Shown: piece after piece, positions 41,289 through 49,712 of the stretch
How the letters are laid out: each line of letters opens with the position of its first letter
Numbering within the stretch: the first letter of the stretch is position 1
Assembly: GCF_017639205.1 (NCBI RefSeq)
Contig: NZ_CP071139.1
Span: forward strand, 8,803,501-8,867,500
Direction: 5' to 3'
Length of the DNA: 64,000 nucleotides
Source: Streptomyces nojiriensis
GTDB taxonomy: Bacteria; Actinomycetota; Actinomycetes; Streptomycetales; Streptomycetaceae
The notes under the pieces: model-generated
Database searches by the model: none
Seen by the model: only the letters and a program-made list of their open reading frames with translations
Told to the model about the DNA's origin: nothing
Program-made: the position numbers and the translations under genes

Positions 41289-42578
41289 ATGCACTCAAGA
41301 GCTCCCGAAACCCCGACGGGCCACACCGTCCGCGCCGACCGGGCCGGACCGCCGGGCCACGCCGCCGCCCGCGAGGCCCTCGCCCCCGAGGCCCTAGCCC
41401 CCGAGACCCTCGCTCCCGAGCCGCCGTCTTCTCGGCCCCCCGCCCGCGGGGCCGCCGCCACCGACGTCCCCGGGCCGGCCCTCCCCGGCCGCTACTACAC
41501 CGACCCCGAGACCGCCGCCGCGGAGACCCGGCACGTCTTCGGCCGGTCGTGGCAGCTCGTCTGCCACGAGTCCGACCTGCCGAACGCGGGAGCTCGGCTC
41601 GCCGCCGCGGTCGCCGACCGCGAGGTCCTGGTGGTCCGCACCGAGGACGGGGGCCTCGCCGCCCACCTCAACGTCTGCCGCCACCGCGGAACACGCCTGG
41701 TCACCACCCCCGAACCGGCCGGGAAGGCGATCCGCTGCCCGTACCACGGCTGGACGTACCGCCTCGACGGGAGCCTGGTCGGCGCTCCCGAGGCCCGCCA
41801 GATCCCCTGCCTGGACAAACCGAAGCTCGGCCTCTTCCCGGCCCGCGTCGAGTCCTTCCTCGGCTTCGTCTTCGTCAACCTCGACCCCGACGCCGTACCG
41901 CTGGCCGAGAGCTGCGCGGGCCTCGCGGAGGCGGTCGGCCACTACGCCGGAGCCGACCTGGTACCCGTCGGCCGCGCCCGCATCCACGACCTGGCCGCCG
42001 CCGAGGTGCAGCAGGCCAACTGGAAGGTGGCCGTCGACAACTACCTGGAGGGCTACCACGTCCCGGTCGCCCACCCCGGGCTGATGCGGCTGCTCGACTA
42101 CCAGGGCTACACCTGCGAGATCGAGGAGTCCTACGCGCTCTTCGCCTCACCGCTGCGCGACAAGCCGTCCTCGAACTGGGCCGAGCGCCTCTACCAGCGC
42201 ATCGCCGCCCCGATGCCGGGCCTCGGCGAGGCCGACCGCCGGATCTGGCGGTACGCGGTCATCTACCCGAACACCCTCATCGACTTCTACCCCGACCACG
42301 TACTGGCCTGGACCGCGATCCCCACGGCGGTGGACCGCGTGGCCGTACCCGGCGCGTTCTACACCCGCCGCGGCACCGGCCTGCGCACCCGCCTCGCCCG
42401 GCGCCTGAACATCCACATCGGCTGGATCACCAACGACGAGGACGCCGAGCTGGTCGCCCGCGTGCAGAAGGGGCTCTCCACCCCCGGGTTCGAGCCCGGA
42501 CCGCTGTCCCGCCGGGAGTCGGCGGTCGGCTGGTTCGCCGGCCGCATCCGGGCCGACCTCGACCACCCGGGCGGCTGA
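41289..42578 (+). CDS. Rieske-type ring-hydroxylating/amine oxygenase alpha subunit
   Basis: 429 residues from the ATG at 41289 with GGAGGAG upstream. An Ala/Pro/Glu-rich N-terminus with an ALAPE repeat is followed by the Rieske centre (CRHRGT...CPYHGW). The mononuclear iron site is in the NYLEGYHVPVAHPG segment (His ligands), with a later Asp. The protein is of the GbcA/carnitine-monooxygenase-like class (single alpha subunit, N-dealkylation or hydroxylation). A reductase is not encoded beside it on this strand. The ferredoxin and NuoF-like protein across the divergent promoter could supply electrons. Confidence 0.85.
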   Translation: MHSRAPETPTGHTVRADRAGPPGHAAAREALAPEALAPETLAPEPPSSRPPARGAAATDVPGPALPGRYYTDPETAAAETRHVFGRSWQLVCHESDLPNAGARLAAAVADREVLVVRTEDGGLAAHLNVCRHRGTRLVTTPEPAGKAIRCPYHGWTYRLDGSLVGAPEARQIPCLDKPKLGLFPARVESFLGFVFVNLDPDAVPLAESCAGLAEAVGHYAGADLVPVGRARIHDLAAAEVQQANWKVAVDNYLEGYHVPVAHPGLMRLLDYQGYTCEIEESYALFASPLRDKPSSNWAERLYQRIAAPMPGLGEADRRIWRYAVIYPNTLIDFYPDHVLAWTAIPTAVDRVAVPGAFYTRRGTGLRTRLARRLNIHIGWITNDEDAELVARVQKGLSTPGFEPGPLSRRESAVGWFAGRIRADLDHPGG

Positions 42579-42614
42579 GGCCCGCCCCACCCGCCCCACT
42601 CGCCCCCGTCCACC

Positions 42615-42710
42615 ACGGCACGACCGCAGCACCGTACGACCGTACGACCGCAGCACCGCAGCACCGCAGCACCGCACGACCGCACGACCGCAGCACCGCA
42701 CGACCGCGAG
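42615..42710. repeat. 8-bp tandem repeat, 12 units
   Basis: Twelve consecutive ACCGNNNN-type units (ACCGCAGC, ACCGCACG, ACCGTACG, with degenerate ends) lie between the Rieske gene and the solute-binding-protein gene. Not coding: 8 is not a multiple of three and the frame here has no gene. Confidence 0.85.
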
Positions 42711-42809
42711 GCAGCGCCCCCGCCCCCGTGACGCGCCCGCCGCACGACCGAGCCCCCACGTACCCGCTCGTTCCCGCCGTCCCCCTGCGGCCCCTACGGA
42801 GAGGACCCC

Positions 42810-43940
42810 ATGTCCCCCGAGGCACTCCCCCCGACCAGACGCTCGTTCCTCCGAGCCGGCACCGCCGCCGCCCTCGCCCTCACCGCCTCCGGCTGCGGTT
42901 TCGCCACCGCGGACGACCCGGCCGGCCGGGCGGCCGCGGAGGCGCCCATCGACGTCAAGATCGACGGCGACCTCGTCTACTTCAACTGGGCGGACTTCGT
43001 CGACCCCGCCGTCTTCGAAGGCTTCCAGAAGGAGTACGGCGTCAAGGTCGTCCAGTCGAACTACGACTCCATGGAGGGCATGGCCGCCAAGCTCAACGCC
43101 GGCAACCGCTACGACATCATCTTCCCCACCGCGAAATGGGCCGAGCGCCTCGCCGCCGGCGGCCGGCTCCGTACGATCGACCACTCCCGGCTGCGGGGCG
43201 CCGAAGCCGTGTTCGGCGGCTACGGCTACTTCGCCGACCCCTGGTACGACCGGCACTCCGCGCACACCGTCCCGTTCACCATGTACAAGACGGGCATCGG
43301 CTGGCGCCGGGACCGGCTCGGCGATCTGACCGGGTCCTGGAACGACCTGTGGAACGACCAGGCCAAGGGCAAGGTCTTCGTCCTCGACGACCGCGACGAG
43401 GTGCTCGGCCTGGGTGCGCTCAAGCTCGGCCTCGACCTCACCACCGGCGACCAGGCCGACCTCGACCGTGTCACCGACACCCTGCGCTCGCTCCGCCCCC
43501 GCCTGCGCGGCTTCTCCAGCGACAGCTACAACAACCTCCTCAACGGCAACGCCGACATGACCCAGGCGTGGAGCGGAGACATGGCCGCCATGCTCGCCCA
43601 GGCCGAGGATCCGGCCGTCTTCGGCTTCGAGGTCGCCCGCGAGGGCGCCCCCGTCAACTCCGACTGCTACGCGATACCCGCCAACGCGCAGCACCCCGGC
43701 ACCGCGATGCTCTTCATCGACTACATGCTCCGCCCGGAGAACGTGAAGAAGAACATCGAGTACATCGGCTACCCGATGCCGGTCCGCGGCACCGAGGACA
43801 CCTACGCCGCGCTCGTCGAGCCGTTCCCCCAGTGCCTGGTGACCGCCGACGACCTGGCGGCCGACCTCTTCTTCCGCAACGGCGACGCCGGCACCGAACG
43901 GGCCCGTGACGCCGCCTGGACCGACGTGAAGGCCGGCTGA
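42810..43940 (+). CDS. Polyamine-type extracellular solute-binding lipoprotein (PotD-like)
   Basis: 376 residues. The N-terminus has a twin-arginine motif (RRSFLR) and a lipobox ending in SGC (about residue 30), so Tat-exported and lipid-anchored. The mature part has the PotD/PotF fold: LVYFNWADFVDPAVFEGFQKEYGVKV, MEGMAAKLNAG, YDIIFPTAKWAERL, VPFTMYKTGIGW, SWNDLWNDQAKGKVF, NLLNGNADMTQAWSGDMAAML, PVNSDCYAIPANAQHPGTAMLFIDYML. It captures polyamines or related cations for the following permeases. Confidence 0.9.
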   Translation: MSPEALPPTRRSFLRAGTAAALALTASGCGFATADDPAGRAAAEAPIDVKIDGDLVYFNWADFVDPAVFEGFQKEYGVKVVQSNYDSMEGMAAKLNAGNRYDIIFPTAKWAERLAAGGRLRTIDHSRLRGAEAVFGGYGYFADPWYDRHSAHTVPFTMYKTGIGWRRDRLGDLTGSWNDLWNDQAKGKVFVLDDRDEVLGLGALKLGLDLTTGDQADLDRVTDTLRSLRPRLRGFSSDSYNNLLNGNADMTQAWSGDMAAMLAQAEDPAVFGFEVAREGAPVNSDCYAIPANAQHPGTAMLFIDYMLRPENVKKNIEYIGYPMPVRGTEDTYAALVEPFPQCLVTADDLAADLFFRNGDAGTERARDAAWTDVKAG

Positions 43941-43941
43941 C

Positions 43942-44922
43942 ATGGCGACACGCAGCAACCGCACCGGGACCGCGCTCCAGCCGCCCCAGGACCCGGCCGA
44001 GCCGAAACCGCCGCCCCGGGGCCCCAAGGACCGGACCCGGCCCGCGCCCTCGCCGGGCACCCGCGCCCGCACCCGCCGGCCGCGCCTGTGGACCTGGCTC
44101 CTGCTCCCCGGCACCCTCTGGATGACCGGATTCCTCGTCGCCTCCCTCCTCCTCGTGGCCACCCTCGCGCTCGGCACCACCGATCCCCTCGGCAACCCGC
44201 GCTTCGGATTCGACTTCGCCAACCTCACCGCACTCGCCGACCCCGCCTACAGCACCGTCCTGCTGCGCTCCCTCGGCTACGCGCTGATCACCTGCCTCAT
44301 CAGCCTGGCCGTGGCCTACCCGGTCGCCTACGCCATCGCCCTGTGCGGCGGCCGGTTCAAGAACCTGCTGATCGCCGCGATCGTCGTCCCGTTCTTCGCC
44401 AACTACCTGGTCCGGATGTACGGCTGGTCCGTCGTCCTCTCCGACGACGGCCCGCTGCTGAAAGCCCTGCGCGCGATCGGTCTCGCCGACGACGGAACCA
44501 AGATCCTCCAGACCGGCGCGGGTGTGATCGCCGGACTCGTCTACGGCTTCGTCGTCTTCATGATCATCCCGCTGTACGCGGCGATGGAACGCATGGACAC
44601 CTCGCTCATCGAGGCCGGCCGCGACCTCTACGGAGGGCCCCTGCGCACCTTCCTGTTCGTCACCGTCCCCGCCACCCGGCAGGGAGCGGCCGCCGGCTGC
44701 GTCCTCGTCTTCCTGCCCGCCATGGGGGACTTCGTCAGCGCCCAGCTCATGGGAGGCCCTGACCAGATCATGATCGGCAACCTGATCCAGGACAAGTTCT
44801 TCCAGGGCCAGAACTGGCCCCTCGGCTCGGCCCTCACCATGCTGCTGATGGCGGTCCTGTTCCTCGGGATGCTCGGCTACCTGCGCCGTACCCGCAAGGA
44901 CGAGGCGGAGGCCGCCCGATGA
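43942..44922 (+). CDS. ABC transporter permease, PotB-like
   Basis: 326 residues, one base after the PotD-like stop. A long Pro/Arg-rich cytoplasmic N-terminus is followed by six predicted membrane helices. The EAA loop (LIEAGRDLYGGPLRTFLFVTVPATRQG) is the contact for the ATPase. Typical PotB features include VVPFFANYLVRMYGWSVVLSDDGP and FLPAMGDFVSAQLMGGPDQIMIGNLIQDKF. Confidence 0.9.
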   Translation: MATRSNRTGTALQPPQDPAEPKPPPRGPKDRTRPAPSPGTRARTRRPRLWTWLLLPGTLWMTGFLVASLLLVATLALGTTDPLGNPRFGFDFANLTALADPAYSTVLLRSLGYALITCLISLAVAYPVAYAIALCGGRFKNLLIAAIVVPFFANYLVRMYGWSVVLSDDGPLLKALRAIGLADDGTKILQTGAGVIAGLVYGFVVFMIIPLYAAMERMDTSLIEAGRDLYGGPLRTFLFVTVPATRQGAAAGCVLVFLPAMGDFVSAQLMGGPDQIMIGNLIQDKFFQGQNWPLGSALTMLLMAVLFLGMLGYLRRTRKDEAEAAR

Positions 44923-45755
44923 GCACCCCGCAGCGCCGCCGGCGCGGTGCCGAGCGCCGCCCCCGCTTCGCCATCGCCGTCACCGCCCTCTTCTTCGTGC
45001 TCCTCTATCTCCCCGTCGGCGTCGTCGTCCTGTTCTCCTTCAACGCCCAGAAGTCCCTCACCGTCCTCGACGGCGTCAGCTTCCGCTGGTACACGGCCCT
45101 CCTCCACGACGAGGTGCTCCTCGACTCGCTCGGCATGAGCCTGCGGGTGTCCCTGGTCGCCATGGCCGGCTCGCTGGTCCTCGGGGTGGCCCTGGCCCTG
45201 GGCCTCGTACGCAGCCGCAGCCGCCTCGGCTCCTTCGCCGGCCTGATCATGCTCGTCCCGCTGATCACCCCGGAGATCGTCACGGGCGTCGCGGCGATGC
45301 TCCTCTTCAAGGGCCTCGGCATCACCCTCTCCACCACCACCGTGATGCTCGCCGAGATCACCTTCTCCATCTCCTACGTGACGGTCATCCTCCGCTCCCG
45401 CATCGCCGCCCTCAACCCGGAGGTGGAAGAGGCGGCCATGGACCTCGGCGCCACCCGCGGGCAGGCCCTGCGCCTGGTGACCCTGCCCGCGCTGCTGCCC
45501 AGCATCCTCGCCTCCGCGGTGCTGATCTTCGCCCTCGTCTTCGACGACTTCGTCCTCGCCTACTTCACCACCGGCGTCGACCCGCAACCGCTGTCCGTGC
45601 GCATCTACTCGGCGATCAGGTTCGGCGTGCAGCCCACCATCAACGCCGTCGGCACCCTGATGCTGGCCGGCTCCATCGGCCTCATCCTCCTCGCCCTCGC
45701 CATCCCGCGCCTGTTCGGGCGCAGAGGCGGCCTCGACCTGCTCTCCGGGAAGTGA
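44919..45755 (+). CDS. ABC transporter permease, PotC-like
   Basis: 278 residues, ATG overlapping the PotB-like stop (ATGA). Six membrane helices, EAA loop (EEAAMDLGATRGQALRLVTLPALLPSIL), and DDFVLAYFTTGVDPQPLSVRIYSAIRFGV, as in PotC/PotI. Confidence 0.9.
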   Translation: MSTPQRRRRGAERRPRFAIAVTALFFVLLYLPVGVVVLFSFNAQKSLTVLDGVSFRWYTALLHDEVLLDSLGMSLRVSLVAMAGSLVLGVALALGLVRSRSRLGSFAGLIMLVPLITPEIVTGVAAMLLFKGLGITLSTTTVMLAEITFSISYVTVILRSRIAALNPEVEEAAMDLGATRGQALRLVTLPALLPSILASAVLIFALVFDDFVLAYFTTGVDPQPLSVRIYSAIRFGVQPTINAVGTLMLAGSIGLILLALAIPRLFGRRGGLDLLSGK

Positions 45756-46930
45756 CACCCATGCCCGCGACACCCGAGCACCCGACCCCCAAGACCCAGA
45801 CGCCCAAGACCCAGACGCCCAAGACCCAGACCCCCATGACCCCGACGCCCGTCCACCCGACCCCCGCGGTCCGGCTCGACCGCGTCGGCAAGCAGTACCC
45901 CGGCGCGGGCGGCGCCCACGCCGTACGCGACGTCGAACTCGACATCGCACCGGGCGAGTTCTTCTCCCTCCTCGGCCCCTCCGGCTGCGGCAAGACCACC
46001 CTCCTGCGGATGATCGGCGGCTTCTCCGACCCGACGGAGGGCAGCATCCTCCTCGACGGCCAGGACGTCACCGGCCTGCCGCCCGACAAGCGCAACGTCA
46101 ACACCGTCTTCCAGAGCTACGCCCTCTTCGACCACCTCTCCCTCGCCGACAACGTGGCCTTCGGCCTCAAGCGCAAGGGCGTCGGTCGCGCCGAGATCCG
46201 CGAACGGGTCTCCGGCATGCTCGAACTCGTCCAGCTCGGCCACCTGGCGAACCGCAAGCCGGGCACCCTCTCCGGCGGCCAGAAGCAGCGCGTCGCCCTC
46301 GCCCGCGCCCTCGTCAACCGGCCCCAGGTCCTGCTCCTCGACGAGCCGCTGGCCGCCCTCGACCTCAAACTGCGCCGCCACATGCAGGTCGAGCTCAAGC
46401 AGATCCAGCGCGAGGTCGGCATCACCTTCGTCTTCGTCACCCACGACCAGGACGAGGCCCTGACCATGTCGGACCGCCTCGCCGTCATGAACGAGGGCCG
46501 CGTCGAGCAGTGCGGAACGCCCGAGGACGTCTACGAGCGCCCCACGAGCAGCTTCACCGCCTCCTTCATGGGCACCTCCAACCTCGTCCCCGGCACCTAC
46601 CGCTCCGGCCGGGTCGTCCTCGACGACGGCCCCGAACTCCCCGTCGGGCAGCGGCCGTCCGTCCCCGAAGGCAGCAGGGTCAACCTGTCGATCCGCCCCG
46701 AGAAGATCTGGCTGTCCGACCTGGAGCCGGACATGGCCCGCGCCACCGGCGTCGTCCGCGAGACCGTCTACTGCGGCCCGACCACCACGTACCTGATCGA
46801 ACTGGCCCCCGGCGTCACGGTGTCCGTACTGGAGCAGAACACCGTCCGGTCCCGCAGGGAGGACCGCTGGAGCGGCGGCGAGCGCGTCGAGATCGGCTGG
46901 AAGCCGGAACACTGCCTCGTCCTGGACTGA
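45752..46930 (+). CDS. ABC transporter ATP-binding protein, PotA-like
   Basis: 392 residues if the GTG at 45752 (overlapping the PotC-like stop) is used, or 389 from the ATG at 45761. The N-terminus bears three KTQTP repeats. Walker A is GPSGCGKTT, Q-loop FQSYALFDH, signature LSGGQKQRVALARAL, Walker B LLLDEPLAALD, and H-loop VTHDQDEA. A TOBE domain follows (PGTYRSGRVVLDDG, LSIRPEKIWL, CGPTTTYLIELAPG). It drives the polyamine-type importer. Confidence 0.92.
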   Translation: MTPMPATPEHPTPKTQTPKTQTPKTQTPMTPTPVHPTPAVRLDRVGKQYPGAGGAHAVRDVELDIAPGEFFSLLGPSGCGKTTLLRMIGGFSDPTEGSILLDGQDVTGLPPDKRNVNTVFQSYALFDHLSLADNVAFGLKRKGVGRAEIRERVSGMLELVQLGHLANRKPGTLSGGQKQRVALARALVNRPQVLLLDEPLAALDLKLRRHMQVELKQIQREVGITFVFVTHDQDEALTMSDRLAVMNEGRVEQCGTPEDVYERPTSSFTASFMGTSNLVPGTYRSGRVVLDDGPELPVGQRPSVPEGSRVNLSIRPEKIWLSDLEPDMARATGVVRETVYCGPTTTYLIELAPGVTVSVLEQNTVRSRREDRWSGGERVEIGWKPEHCLVLD

Positions 46931-46956
46931 AGCCGCCCCGACCGAAGGACACCCTC

Positions 46957-48273
46957 ATGAACCACGACGTCATCGTGCTCGGCGCCGGCCTGGCCGGCCT
47001 CGCCGCAGCGCGCGACCTCGCCGCCGGCGGAGCCGACGTCCTCGTCGTCGAAGCCCGCGACCGGGTCGGCGGACGCGTCGAACAGACCGAACTCCCCGAC
47101 GGCCGGCTGGTCCAGCTCGGCGGAGAGGTCGTCGGCCGCGCCCACACCGCCTACCTGGACCTCGCCGCGGAACTCGGCCTCACCCTGGTCCCCAGCTACG
47201 TCGCCGAGCCCGGCGCCCTCACCCGCGCCACGCCCGAAGGGGTCTCCGCGGGCGACCCGCCCCACTGGTTCGGCCCCGCCGACGACGCCTGCCACCAGAA
47301 GGCCACCGCCGCCTTCCGCACACTCGCCCAGACCGTCGACCCGGCCGACCCCTGGTCCCACCCCGACGCGACGGCCCTCGACCGGTCCTCCGTCGGCGAC
47401 TGGCTGCGCGCCCAGGGAGCCACCCCGGCCGTCGTCCGCCTCTGGGAGATCGGCCAACTCGCCCTCGCCGACGGCTCGTACGAGCGCACGTCCCTGCTCG
47501 CCGCCCTGCGCAAGCACGCCGCCGTCCCCGGCCCCGGCGCCTACGACTACGAGGCATGGGAGGGCCTGCGGGTCGCCGAGGGGTCCGCCACGGTGGCCCT
47601 GCGCATGGCCGCCGCCCTCGGCGGACGCATCCGCACCGGCGCGCCCGTCCGCGCCGTCACGGTCCGCCGGCCCGGCCACTGCTCCGTACGGCTGGCCGGC
47701 GGCGAGACCCTCACCGCCGGCGCCGTCGTCAGCGCCCTGCCCGTCGGCCCGCTCCGCGACGTCGCCGTCACCGGCGTCTCCGACGAGCGGCTCGCCTCCC
47801 TGCACCGTCAACGCCAGGCCCTCGCCGCGAAGTTCGTCGCCGCGTACGACCGACCGTTCTGGCGCGAGCTCGGCCGGAGCGGCCTCTCCGAATCCGAAGG
47901 GATCCTCGGCAGCACCTGGCCGCAGAGCCACGGCATCCTCTCCGCCCTCGTACCGCCCGAGAGGCTCGGCGTCCTGCTCGGGACACCCGCCCCGCTGCGC
48001 ACCCGCGAACTCCTCGCCGACATCGCCCGGCTCTACGGCGACGAGGCCCACCGGCCGCTCGCCACCTACATCCGGATGTGGGGCACCGACCCGTGGACCC
48101 AGGGGTACGTCACCCAGTGGACCCCCGGCGACGTCATGGCCGTCGGCCCCCGCCACGGCACCCACGAACCCCCCTTCTACGTCTGCGGATCCGACCAATG
48201 GGTGGCCGGCTACATGGAAGGCGCCGTACGCACCGGACGCGACGCCGCCAGGGAGGCGCTGCGCCGTGGCTGA
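46957..48273 (+). CDS. Flavin-containing amine oxidase
   Basis: 438 residues, starting MNHDVIVLGAGLAGLAAARDL (FAD dinucleotide motif). VVEARDRVGGRV is the second ADP-binding motif, AYDYEAWEGLRVAEGS the substrate region, and YVCGSDQWVAGYMEGAVRTGRDAA the C-terminal FAD signature. It resembles monoamine/polyamine oxidases, yielding an aldehyde, ammonia or an amine, and hydrogen peroxide. Followed by an aldehyde dehydrogenase with overlapping genes, so the aldehyde is oxidised at once. Confidence 0.9.
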   Translation: MNHDVIVLGAGLAGLAAARDLAAGGADVLVVEARDRVGGRVEQTELPDGRLVQLGGEVVGRAHTAYLDLAAELGLTLVPSYVAEPGALTRATPEGVSAGDPPHWFGPADDACHQKATAAFRTLAQTVDPADPWSHPDATALDRSSVGDWLRAQGATPAVVRLWEIGQLALADGSYERTSLLAALRKHAAVPGPGAYDYEAWEGLRVAEGSATVALRMAAALGGRIRTGAPVRAVTVRRPGHCSVRLAGGETLTAGAVVSALPVGPLRDVAVTGVSDERLASLHRQRQALAAKFVAAYDRPFWRELGRSGLSESEGILGSTWPQSHGILSALVPPERLGVLLGTPAPLRTRELLADIARLYGDEAHRPLATYIRMWGTDPWTQGYVTQWTPGDVMAVGPRHGTHEPPFYVCGSDQWVAGYMEGAVRTGRDAAREALRRG

Positions 48274-49684
48274 CCCCGTGCTCAACCACGTGGCGGGCGT
48301 CGACCGGCCCGCCGCCTCGGGCGAGACGACGGAGCTCGTCGACCCCGCCACCGGCCGGGTGCACGGCCACGCCCCGCGCTCCGGCAGGGCCGACACGGAC
48401 GCCGCCTGCGCGGCCGCCGCAGCCGCGTACGCGCACTGGTCCACGACCACCCCGGCCGTACGCCAGCGCGCCCTGCTCGGCATCGCCGACGCGATCGAGG
48501 AGCACGCGGAGGCCTTCGTGGCCGCCGAGACCGGCGACACCGGCAAGCCGCCCCGGCAGTTCAGGACCGAGGAGCTGCCCGCGATCGTCGACACCCTCCG
48601 CTTCTTCGCCGGAGCCGCACGCAACCTGCCGGGCCTCGCGGCCGCCGAGTACACCGAAGGCCGGACCTCCGTACTGCGGCGCGAGCCGGTCGGGGTCTGC
48701 GCCCAGATCACCCCGTGGAACTACCCGCTGATGATGGCGGTGTGGAAGATCGCCCCGGCCGTCGCCGCGGGCAACACGACCGTGCTAAAACCGGCCGACA
48801 CCACCCCCGCGTCGTCCGCGCTGCTGGCCCGCGTCGCGTCCGAGCACCTGCCGCCGGGCGTGTTCAACGTGGTCTGCGGCGACCGCGACACCGGCCGCAC
48901 GCTCACCGCCCACCCCGACGTCGCGCTCATCGCGGTCACCGGCAGCGTGCGCGCCGGCCGGCAGATCGCCGCCGCCGCGGCCGCCGACCTCAAACGGGTC
49001 CACCTGGAGCTGGGCGGCAACGCCCCGGTCCTGGTCCACGACGACGTGGACGTCGAGGCGACCGCCGCCGCCCTCGCCGCGGTCGCCTACTACAACGCGG
49101 GCCAGGACTGCACCGCGCCCACCCGGCTGCTGGTCCACCACCGGGTGCACGACGCGTTCCTCGCGTCCTTCGCGGCGGAGACGGCCAAGCTGCGCACGGG
49201 TGCCCCGGACGAGCCGGACGCGGACTTCGGCCCGCTGAACAACGCGGCCCAGCTGACGTCGGTACGGTCCCTGCTCGACCGGCTGCCGCGGCGCGCCGAG
49301 ATCGTCACCGGCGGCGCCCGCCTCCCACGACCCGGCTTCTTCCACGAACCCACCGTCATCGCCGGCGTGCGCCAGGACGACGAGATCGTGCAGGAGGAGA
49401 TCTTCGGCCCCGTCGTGACCGTGCAGCCCTTCGCGGACGAGGCGGAGGCCCTGTACCTGGCCAACGACGTCCGCCACGGCCTCGCCGCCAGTGTGTGGAC
49501 GAGGGACCACGACCGCGCCATGCGCGCGACCCGGGCCCTGCACACCGGCATTGTGTGGGTGAACACCCACGGCACCACCGTCTCCGAGATGCCCCACGGC
49601 GGGGTCAGGCACTCGGGCTACGGCAGCGACCTCTCGATGGCGGGCCTCCTGGACTACACCCAGGTCAAGCACGTCATGCTGTGA
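48266..49684 (+). CDS. Aldehyde dehydrogenase (aminobutyraldehyde/betaine-aldehyde type)
   Basis: 472 residues from a GTG that overlaps the amine oxidase end by 8 bp. NAD site and catalytic residues: ITPWNYPLMMAVWKIAPAVAAGNTTVLKPAD, VAVTGSV-like ITGSVRAGRQI, ELGGNAPVLVHDD (Glu) and YYNAGQDCTAPTR (catalytic Cys). EEIFGPVVTVQPF and the closing GYGSDLSM are typical. It probably oxidises the amino-aldehyde made by the oxidase. Confidence 0.9.
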   Translation: MADPVLNHVAGVDRPAASGETTELVDPATGRVHGHAPRSGRADTDAACAAAAAAYAHWSTTTPAVRQRALLGIADAIEEHAEAFVAAETGDTGKPPRQFRTEELPAIVDTLRFFAGAARNLPGLAAAEYTEGRTSVLRREPVGVCAQITPWNYPLMMAVWKIAPAVAAGNTTVLKPADTTPASSALLARVASEHLPPGVFNVVCGDRDTGRTLTAHPDVALIAVTGSVRAGRQIAAAAAADLKRVHLELGGNAPVLVHDDVDVEATAAALAAVAYYNAGQDCTAPTRLLVHHRVHDAFLASFAAETAKLRTGAPDEPDADFGPLNNAAQLTSVRSLLDRLPRRAEIVTGGARLPRPGFFHEPTVIAGVRQDDEIVQEEIFGPVVTVQPFADEAEALYLANDVRHGLAASVWTRDHDRAMRATRALHTGIVWVNTHGTTVSEMPHGGVRHSGYGSDLSMAGLLDYTQVKHVML

Positions 49685-49696
49685 GCTCGCCGGGGT

Positions 49697-49706
49697 CCCC
49701 CCCCCC
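49697..49706. repeat. Homopolymer C10 between convergent genes
   Basis: Ten consecutive C lie between the stops of the aldehyde dehydrogenase and the aldo/keto reductase genes. No coding effect. Confidence 0.8.
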
Positions 49707-49712
49707 ACGGGA

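Noticed and set aside
42615..42710. Tandem array as a CRISPR
   Set aside because: Units of 8 bp are directly adjacent without unique spacers.
41093..43909. 938-codon plus-strand open frame over the Rieske and PotD-like genes
   Set aside because: It runs in a different frame over two clear genes and their repeat gap; its product is low-complexity Arg/Pro.
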